This document shows, in pieces, positions 1 to 5,163 of a DNA stretch of 12,621 nt. How positions within the stretch are numbered: the stretch's first letter is position 1; each line of letters begins with the position of its first letter. Under the pieces are notes generated by a model that ran no database searches, had not been told where the DNA came from, and saw only the letters and a program-made list of their open reading frames with translations. Position numbers and translations under genes: made by a program. The DNA is from Chitinophagaceae bacterium. Its GTDB lineage: Bacteria; Bacteroidota; Bacteroidia; Chitinophagales; Chitinophagaceae. Where the stretch lies: positions 1-12,621 of the forward strand of contig JAOQAL010000753.1 of the NCBI GenBank assembly GCA_025963615.1, written 5' to 3'.

Positions 1-1
1 T

Positions 2-1036
2 CAAACCGCGGCGGAAAACAATGCCGTTGTATTGAATTATTTTCCGGTGACCGGCTTGATGAATGTGAATGATAAAATCACCGGCGTTAGCGTAACGAAC
101 AGTTTATCCGGAAAAAAATATGAAGTAAAAAGCAAAATAGTGATTAATGCCACCGGTGTTTTTACCGATGCGGTACTGAATATGGATAATGGGGAGCATG
201 AAAACATTATCTCCCCAAGCCAGGGCATCCACCTGGTGCTTGACAAAGAATTCTTACCCGGGGAGAGCGCCATCATGATCCCACATACCGATGATGGCCG
301 TGTATTATTCGCGGTTCCCTGGCATAACCGGATCATACTGGGTACTACGGATTCACCCGTATCGCAACCATCGGCGGAACCGGTGGCGATGAAAGATGAA
401 ATTGATTTTTTACTAAAACATATCGGACGCTATCTTACCAAAGATCCGCAATTGAGCGATGTGAAAAGTATTTTCGCTGGGTTGAGGCCGTTAGTAAAAA
501 GCAATGGCAAAACCACCGCAGCTCTTTCGAGGGACCATCTGATCACCGTGAGCAATTCAGGTTTAATTACCATCACGGGCGGTAAATGGACCACGTACCG
601 CCATATGGCCGAAGATGTAATTGATATTGCCATCGCCAGCGGCGGACTTGCCGATATAGCCTGCAAAACAAAAGAACTTGCCATCCATGGCGCTGCCATC
701 GTTGATTTCAAATCCGAAATGTATTATTTCGGAAGCGATAAACCCCTGGTTCAGGCGTTGGCGAAAAAAGATGCCTCCTTAAAAGAAAAAATACATCCTT
801 CCCTTCCCTATATAAAAGCGGAAATTGTATGGGCTGTCCGTCACGAGATGTGCATGACCGTAGAGGATGCTCTGAGCCGGAGAACCAGAGCTATATTATT
901 GGATGCCAAAGCGGCAATAGAATCTGCCCCGGTAGTAGCAGCCATTATGGCAAAAGAAATGAATAAGGACGCCGCCTGGGAAAAAGACCAGGTGGCTGAA
1001 TTTAATATGATTGCAAAAAACTATCTTCCATCATAA
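2..1036 (+). CDS. glpD: Glycerol-3-phosphate dehydrogenase, C-terminal part (5' end outside window)
   Basis: FAD-dependent enzyme that oxidises sn-glycerol-3-phosphate to dihydroxyacetone phosphate and passes electrons to the quinone pool at the inner membrane. The frame is open from base 2, so the gene is cut by the window edge. The 344 visible residues lack the N-terminal GxGxxG FAD-binding region, roughly 170 residues judging by a family length of about 500-530. Visible family motifs, numbered from the window edge, are NATGVFTD (49-56), SPSQGIHLVLD (71-81), GTTDSP (114-119), AGLRPLV (159-165), TGGKWTTYR (192-200) and the C-terminal domain signature ending LSRRTR (291-296). A TTG at base 32 is internal and not a start. 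glpF follows 52 bases downstream on the same strand, which supports a glycerol catabolic operon. No frameshift is seen. Confidence 0.94.
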   Translation, partial: QTAAENNAVVLNYFPVTGLMNVNDKITGVSVTNSLSGKKYEVKSKIVINATGVFTDAVLNMDNGEHENIISPSQGIHLVLDKEFLPGESAIMIPHTDDGRVLFAVPWHNRIILGTTDSPVSQPSAEPVAMKDEIDFLLKHIGRYLTKDPQLSDVKSIFAGLRPLVKSNGKTTAALSRDHLITVSNSGLITITGGKWTTYRHMAEDVIDIAIASGGLADIACKTKELAIHGAAIVDFKSEMYYFGSDKPLVQALAKKDASLKEKIHPSLPYIKAEIVWAVRHEMCMTVEDALSRRTRAILLDAKAAIESAPVVAAIMAKEMNKDAAWEKDQVAEFNMIAKNYLPS

Positions 1037-1088
1037 TTTCCATTCCCGGAAACTAACGACCGGGATCAACCTCAAAAAACTGATTGCT

Positions 1089-1796
1089 ATGTCCCCATTC
1101 ATTGGCGAATTTACCGGTACTGCATTACTTATCATACTCGGCGATGGCGTTGTAGCCAACGTGGTACTCGACAGAACAAAAGGAAATAACAGTGGATTCA
1201 TTGTAATCGCATTTGGCTGGGCCATTGCCGTATTCACGGGTGTGTATGCCTCTATTGCCCTTGGTGGCAGTGGCCACCTGAACCCGGCTGTTACAATTGC
1301 TTTGGCGGGAATTAATAAATTTGATCCGTCGTTAATTATTACCTACCTCACGGCACAGTTTGCGGGTGCTATTGTCGGGGCCATCATGGTTTGGCTGGCT
1401 TATAAAAGTCATTTTGATAACACCAAAGACGGGGACGCCAAGCTGGCTGTATTTTGCACCGGCCCGGCTATAAAAAGTCCGGTCAATAACATCATTACCG
1501 AAATTATTGGAACCTTTGTTTTGGTTTTTGGGGCCTTGTTAATGTCAAAACCAGAACAAAGCCTGGGCACGCTGGATGCTTTACCTGTTGCGTTATTAGT
1601 GTTGGGAATTGGCGTATCATTAGGCGGTCCGACAGGGTATGCCATCAATCCCGCAAGAGATCTAGGGCCGCGGATCGCACATTTTATTCTGCCCATTCCC
1701 AATAAAAGAAACAGCGATTGGAGCTATGCCTGGATACCGGTAGCCGGCCCCATCCTCGGCGGATTATTGGCAGCATTTCTTTTTAAATTCATTTAA
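1089..1796 (+). CDS. glpF: Glycerol uptake facilitator (aquaglyceroporin, MIP family)
   Basis: Inner-membrane channel of the aquaporin/MIP family for passive glycerol entry. The 235 residues are mostly hydrophobic and contain both half-helix signatures, HLNPAVT (NPA 65-67) and GYAINPARD (NPA 187-189). The Asp after the second NPAR (D190) marks glycerol-type rather than water-type channels; W44 and R189 fit the selectivity filter, with Tyr (Y184) where E. coli GlpF has Phe. I chose the ATG at 1089 because the protein then begins MSPFIGEFTGT, matching the family N-terminus. A TTG at 1011 would overlap glpD and add 26 unfamiliar residues. No clear Shine-Dalgarno precedes it, as is common in Bacteroidetes. 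It lies 52 bases after glpD and 11 before the RidA-like gene, so co-transcription is likely. Confidence 0.93.
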   Translation: MSPFIGEFTGTALLIILGDGVVANVVLDRTKGNNSGFIVIAFGWAIAVFTGVYASIALGGSGHLNPAVTIALAGINKFDPSLIITYLTAQFAGAIVGAIMVWLAYKSHFDNTKDGDAKLAVFCTGPAIKSPVNNIITEIIGTFVLVFGALLMSKPEQSLGTLDALPVALLVLGIGVSLGGPTGYAINPARDLGPRIAHFILPIPNKRNSDWSYAWIPVAGPILGGLLAAFLFKFI

Positions 1797-1807
1797 AATT
1801 CTGAATA

Positions 1808-2332
1808 ATGAAAAAAACCCTGCTTGCTGTCTGCATTATTCTATTAGCTGTCTTGACCAGTTATAGTCAGACAGCTGAAGATAAATTAAAACAATCGGGG
1901 ATTGTATTACCTGTCCCTCAAAAGCCGGTAGCTAATTATGTCAATGCAGTCCGGGTAGGAAACCTGGTCTATCTAGCCGGTAAAGGTCCCTCTAAACCTG
2001 ACGGCACCAATATTACCGGTAAAGTTGGGAAAGAACTGACCGTACAACAAGGATATGAAGCGGCCCGGTTAACAGGTATTAACCAACTGGCCGTATTAAA
2101 AGCAGAACTTGGCTCGTTGAATAAGATAAAGCGGATCGTAAAAGTATTAGGCATGGTAAACTGTGCGGAAGGTTTCGTCGATCAGCCTAAAGTAATCAAC
2201 GGCTTTTCTGACCTGATGGTGGAAATATTTGGTGAAAATGGAAAACACGCGAGATCGGCGGTAGGAATGTATGCTTTGCCAATGAATATAGCAGTGGAAG
2301 TAGAAATGATTGTGGAGATTTATCCTGATTAA
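1808..2332 (+). CDS. Secreted RidA/YjgF/UK114-family protein
   Basis: RidA-family proteins hydrolyse reactive enamine/imine intermediates in the cytoplasm, and some relatives act on other small molecules. This 174-residue member starts with a typical signal peptide (Lys-Lys, then a hydrophobic stretch to about residue 18, cleavage near SYS|Q at 20-21), so it is predicted to be periplasmic. The body (about 30-174) has the YjgF fold pattern: VRVGNLVYLAGKGP at 48-61, a helix around 78-102, and HARSAVGMYALP at 147-158, where R149 aligns with the substrate-carboxylate arginine of RidA. It ends EVEMIVEIYP, the usual last strand. It is about 45 residues longer than cytoplasmic RidA because of the signal peptide and an N-terminal extension. 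It sits 11 bases after glpF, so it probably belongs to the glp transcript. Its substrate is unknown, and canonical enamine deaminase activity in the periplasm is doubtful. Confidence 0.9.
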   Translation: MKKTLLAVCIILLAVLTSYSQTAEDKLKQSGIVLPVPQKPVANYVNAVRVGNLVYLAGKGPSKPDGTNITGKVGKELTVQQGYEAARLTGINQLAVLKAELGSLNKIKRIVKVLGMVNCAEGFVDQPKVINGFSDLMVEIFGENGKHARSAVGMYALPMNIAVEVEMIVEIYPD

Positions 2333-2375
2333 GGTTCAGGCCGTTCGCAATGTTCTGGCCCTGCCCAAAGCACTA

Positions 2376-3584
2376 TCAAATAGAATCAATGGCCTGTAAA
2401 ATAGTTTTGCAGGCTTTTTTTATTTCCTCATCTGAGATCGTAAGCGGAGGGGAGATGCGTAAACAATTTGATGCGAACAGAAACCAATCGGTAAGCACCC
2501 CATTGGTTATGCATTCATCAATTACCTTTTTATTGGTTTCGAAAGAATCAAACTCCACCGCCAGCCACAAACCGAAAGAACGGACCGCTTTAATTTTTGA
2601 ACTGCGTCCGGCTGCGCCTTTTGGCGCATGAACTAGCCATGATTTAAATAGATCTTCTTTCCGTTTTATATCATCGATCATTTCTTGATCCAGCAATGCC
2701 TGCAAAGCGGCCATACCGGCGGCACAGCAAACAGGATGACCTCCAAATGTTGTGATATGCCCCAGCACCGGGTTATCCGTTAAAGTTCCCATCAATTTTT
2801 GATCTGCTATAAAAGCACCCAGCGGCATGCCACCGCCCAATGCTTTGCCTGCTAGCAGAATATCCGGAACGATATCGAAATGTTCAAAGCCCCAGAGTTT
2901 GCCGGTCCGGCCAAAACCCGTTTGTATTTCATCCAGTATCAAAATGGTTCCTGTGTCAGTACATTGTTTACGCAAGGTCTGCATCCATTCTTTAGATGGT
3001 GCTATGATACCTGCTTCGCCCTGCACGGTTTCAGCAATCACGCAGCAGGTTTGCTCATTGATAAAACTCAGCGCAGTAGCATCCCCATATTCCAGATGAA
3101 GTATATCGGGCAGCAATGGTCGAAATGCATTGCGCCAATATTCGCTGCCCATGATACTCAACGCGCCTTGCGTGGATCCGTGGTAAGAATTATTAAATGA
3201 AATGATCTGCGAACGGCTGGTGACCCGCTTGGACAGTTTCATGGCGCCTTCCACCGCTTCAGCTCCTGAATTGGTAAAATAAACCGAGTTAAGCGATGGA
3301 GGCAGATGATCCGTTAATAGTTTGGCATATTGTACCTGCGGCGTTTCAATAAATTCACCGTATACCATAATATGCAGGTAGGCCTCGAGTTGCTTCTGTA
3401 TCGCCTCAATTACTTTTGGGTGACGGTGACCGGTATTGGCTACGCTAATGCCGCCGATCAGATCGAGATATTCTTTGCCTTCCTTATCAAATAATAAACA
3501 ACCTTCCGCCTTCACAATTTCCAATGCCAATGGCGCCGGAGATGTCTGAGCAATATGCTTTAAAAAAAGTTCCCGCTGGTTCAT
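2376..3584 (-). CDS. Class III PLP-dependent aminotransferase (acetylornithine/ornithine aminotransferase-like)
   Basis: Fold-type I, PLP-dependent aminotransferase of subgroup II (ornithine, acetylornithine, 4-aminobutyrate), transferring an amino group to a 2-oxo acid. The 402-residue length is normal. Visible motifs are NSGAEAVEGAMKL (105-117, cofactor phosphate binding), NSYHGST (132-138), AETVQGEAG (184-192), LILDEIQTGFGRTGK (215-229, with D218 contacting the PLP ring nitrogen), LAGKALGGGMPLGA (244-257, Schiff-base lysine K247) and LRISPPLTI (375-383, carboxylate-binding arginine R376). The chosen start is the ATG at 3584; a TTG three codons upstream is less likely. No arginine-biosynthesis genes are adjacent, so context does not identify the substrate. 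The gene stands alone on this strand, converging on the RidA-like gene 43 bases away and diverging from the carbonic-anhydrase-like gene. The broad class is secure; the exact activity is not. Confidence 0.91.
   Translation of the reverse strand: MNQRELFLKHIAQTSPAPLALEIVKAEGCLLFDKEGKEYLDLIGGISVANTGHRHPKVIEAIQKQLEAYLHIMVYGEFIETPQVQYAKLLTDHLPPSLNSVYFTNSGAEAVEGAMKLSKRVTSRSQIISFNNSYHGSTQGALSIMGSEYWRNAFRPLLPDILHLEYGDATALSFINEQTCCVIAETVQGEAGIIAPSKEWMQTLRKQCTDTGTILILDEIQTGFGRTGKLWGFEHFDIVPDILLAGKALGGGMPLGAFIADQKLMGTLTDNPVLGHITTFGGHPVCCAAGMAALQALLDQEMIDDIKRKEDLFKSWLVHAPKGAAGRSSKIKAVRSFGLWLAVEFDSFETNKKVIDECITNGVLTDWFLFASNCLRISPPLTISDEEIKKACKTILQAIDSI
2392..2421 (+). terminator. Rho-independent terminator of the glp/RidA transcript
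   Basis: A 10-base stem (2392-2401 with 2405-2414; nine Watson-Crick pairs and one G-U) closes a three-base loop and is followed at once by seven T residues (2415-2421). It lies 60 bases past the RidA-like stop codon and points the right way to end the plus-strand operon. It is embedded in the last codons of the convergent aminotransferase gene. On the minus strand the hairpin is not followed by a T-run, so it should act in one direction only. Confidence 0.78.
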
Positions 3585-3680
3585 GAATAACAAATATCGG
3601 CTAAAGCAATTTATTTAAACGCAAACCTGCCTGCGTGCCGTCGCCAAAGGATCTGGCTTTTTGAAACTGTCTGATAGGGA

Positions 3681-3707
3681 ACACAAAGGGTGCGCAAAGA
3701 CGCAAAG
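3681..3707. repeat. Short CGCAAAG-type repeat in a divergent intergenic region
   Basis: Three related 8-base units occur close together: ACACAAAG (3681-3688), GCGCAAAG (3692-3699) and ACGCAAAG (3700-3707). They lie in the 246-base gap between the divergent aminotransferase and carbonic-anhydrase-like genes. I recall similar CGCAAAG tandem units between genes in other Bacteroidetes but cannot verify copy number here. The rest of the gap holds no gene I can see and must contain both divergent promoters, which I could not place with confidence. Confidence 0.45.
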
Positions 3708-3830
3708 AATTTATCTAATTTGCAGTTTCATTTTGATGAATAAAGAGCATACACCTGAGGGTGCGACGCCCGAACGATGCTATGAAAGACTAAAGCTTAT
3801 AACCAAAAACAATAAACTATAAACTTTTCT

Positions 3831-4373
3831 ATGCCTGTAATACTTCCGGTTGAAGATAAATACCCGCAATTTGGAAACAATTGTTTCATTGCACCGAATG
3901 CTACCATTGTTGGAGATGTAATAATGGGCGACGATTGCTCTGCCTGGTTTAACAGTGTGGTGCGGGGAGATGTAAATTTTATCCGTATCGGCAATAAAGT
4001 GAATATCCAGGATGGGGCCTGTATTCATTGTACCTATCAGCGGTTCGGAACTACGATTGGCAACAATGTATCAATAGGCCATCATGCTATAGTGCATGGA
4101 TGCACCCTGCATGATAATGTGCTTATTGGTATGGGCGCCATTGTGATGGACAACGCGGTCGTGCATAGCAATACCATTATTGCCGCGGGTGCCGTAGTGC
4201 TCGAAAATACTATCTGTGAGGCGGGCAGTATTTATGCCGGTGTGCCTGCAAAAAAAGTGAAAGATATTTCGCAGGAACTGATACATGGGGAGATTAACCG
4301 CATCGCCAATAACTATATCAAGTATGCCGGTTGGTTCCGGAACCAGCCGCCGCCTGAAGACGCCAAAAGCTAA
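3831..4373 (+). CDS. Gamma-carbonic-anhydrase family protein (left-handed beta-helix hexapeptide repeat)
   Basis: A 180-residue protein of the YrdA/PaaY/CaiE-like gamma-carbonic-anhydrase family: trimeric left-handed beta-helices that bind a metal between subunits. Hexapeptide-repeat character runs through most of the chain (about 18-140), for example IVGDVIMGDDCSAWFNSVVRGD at 26-47 and the IGNNVSIGHH region. The expected metal ligands are present: H66 (in CIHC), and H84 and H89 with the five-residue spacing found in Cam. R45 and D47 in VVRGD and Q60 in NIQDG match conserved family residues. The C-terminal helix region (about 143-170) is usual. Many relatives show weak or no carbonic anhydrase activity, so the metal site is well supported but the reaction is uncertain. 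The ATG at 3831 gives the standard N-terminus. It may share a transcript with the small lipoprotein gene 121 bases downstream. Confidence 0.93.
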   Translation: MPVILPVEDKYPQFGNNCFIAPNATIVGDVIMGDDCSAWFNSVVRGDVNFIRIGNKVNIQDGACIHCTYQRFGTTIGNNVSIGHHAIVHGCTLHDNVLIGMGAIVMDNAVVHSNTIIAAGAVVLENTICEAGSIYAGVPAKKVKDISQELIHGEINRIANNYIKYAGWFRNQPPPEDAKS

Positions 4374-4494
4374 ATGATTGATTGTGACCGTAGCTTTTAC
4401 CAGAAATAAAGAAAAACTACGCAGCCAGTATATTTACTATGGCAAGGGAAATTTTTTCTAATTAAATTCGTATTACACAAGAAATACTACTACT

Positions 4495-4689
4495 ATGAAA
4501 AACATTCGATTCTTATTTATGATACTGGGCTTGATGATGATTTTATCATCCTGTAAAGCCTGGAATAGTGTATTCGGACCCAAATATGGTTGCCCCACCA
4601 ATGGCAAAAATATCGGAGCCGAAAAATTGGCAAGTGGCGACCCGGCAGCGGAAAAAGCGGCAAGAAAAGCAAAAAAATTCAAGAGTTAA
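4495..4689 (+). CDS. Small putative lipoprotein (64 aa)
   Basis: A 64-residue product with a lipoprotein signal peptide: K2 and R5, a hydrophobic core from about 6 to 17, and the lipobox LSSC with the lipidated cysteine at position 20. The mature part is only 45 residues. It contains a Gly-Cys-Pro-Thr-Asn-Gly stretch (32-37, a second cysteine at C33), then a Lys/Ala-rich hydrophilic tail likely to be helical. I do not assign a function; tiny lipoproteins with a CP/NG segment and charged tail recur in Bacteroidetes. The ATG at 4495 is the only start giving a proper signal peptide. The following gene on the same strand begins 65 bases later. No good promoter match is visible in the 121-base leader. 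Confidence 0.78.
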   Translation: MKNIRFLFMILGLMMILSSCKAWNSVFGPKYGCPTNGKNIGAEKLASGDPAAEKAARKAKKFKS

Positions 4690-4754
4690 TATACCCATCG
4701 CGCAGCGATTCCTATTTAATCCCGGTCTCTATTATAAACACACAAACCGTTACT

Positions 4755-5087
4755 ATGAGCCTTACTTTACGTACCAATTTAGGATGCACAGAAGTTGTTA
4801 TTGATGATGATGGCGGACTGAAACGCTTTTACCAGATAGCCGAAATTCTCAGCAATGATTTCAAAATAAACTTTACCCGCAAGGAAGATGATTTCGATAC
4901 GATTGACTGGGAATTCAGGTTCCGCAGTCACAATATGACTCTCCATTATAACATCTACAATGGTGTTTCCATTTTCCCGACCAAAACAAGAGATGCACTG
5001 AACAAAGACAATAAAGCCGTGGTAGATCTTGCCAATGTACTGGAAGGAAGAATGTTTTCGATCGACCTGCAGCGGAATATTGCATAG
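4755..5087 (+). CDS. Hypothetical protein, 110 aa, unrecognised
   Basis: I do not recognise a family. The product is a compact 110-residue cytoplasmic-looking protein with no signal peptide or membrane segment. It is acidic near the N-terminus (three consecutive Asp at 17-19), with a predicted helix around 22-34 (LKRFYQIAEILSN), alternating beta-like segments (about 37-75: KINFTRKEDDF, WEFRFRSH, MTLHYNIYNGVSIF) and a C-terminal helix around 88-98 (NKAVVDLANVLEG). That suggests a small alpha/beta fold. I chose the ATG at 4755; the same frame is open back to 4590, but that would overlap the lipoprotein gene out of frame and add low-complexity Lys/Arg-rich residues. It follows the lipoprotein gene on the same strand and may be co-transcribed. 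A heptad repeat begins two bases after its stop codon. Confidence 0.75.
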   Translation: MSLTLRTNLGCTEVVIDDDGGLKRFYQIAEILSNDFKINFTRKEDDFDTIDWEFRFRSHNMTLHYNIYNGVSIFPTKTRDALNKDNKAVVDLANVLEGRMFSIDLQRNIA

Positions 5088-5089
5088 AG

Positions 5090-5131
5090 GCTGGATGCTG
5101 GGTGCCAGATACTGGATGCTGGATGCAGCCA
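5090..5131. repeat. Heptanucleotide tandem repeat (GCTGGAT-like)
   Basis: Six consecutive 7-base units: GCTGGAT (5090), GCTGGGT (5097), GCCAGAT (5104), ACTGGAT (5111), GCTGGAT (5118) and the degenerate GCAGCCA (5125). The array fills much of the 76-base gap between two convergent genes and starts two bases after a stop codon. It is degenerate, so it looks like an old repeat rather than a recent slippage product. A second heptad family (GGTGTGA-like) appears near 12261 and 12561. Confidence 0.7.
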
Positions 5132-5163
5132 TGTGCATTTGGTTAAGTTAATAGCAAATCCAA

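Noticed and set aside
1011..1088. Upstream TTG start for glpF
   Set aside because: It would overlap glpD and add 26 residues unlike the MIP family; the ATG at 1089 gives the conserved N-terminus.
3591..3625. Possible Bacteroidetes promoter for the aminotransferase (minus strand: -7-like GATATTTG at 3598-3591, TTTG at 3625-3622)
   Set aside because: The -7 box matches TAnnTTTG at five of six fixed positions, but the 23-base spacing is long and the transcript would begin almost at the start codon. Such AT-rich matches arise by chance.
3751..3773. GGG-TGCGACG-CCC motif in the divergent intergenic region
   Set aside because: Only a three-base stem and a single copy in the window, so it cannot be supported as an element.
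4395..4428. Hairpin after the carbonic-anhydrase-like gene as terminator
   Set aside because: Arms GTAGCTTTT/AAAAACTAC carry a C-A mismatch, the loop is long and no T-run follows.
4590..4754. Upstream extension of the 110-residue gene overlapping the lipoprotein gene
   Set aside because: The extension is Lys/Arg-rich, out of frame with the lipoprotein and reads as its shadow; the ATG at 4755 is the plausible start.
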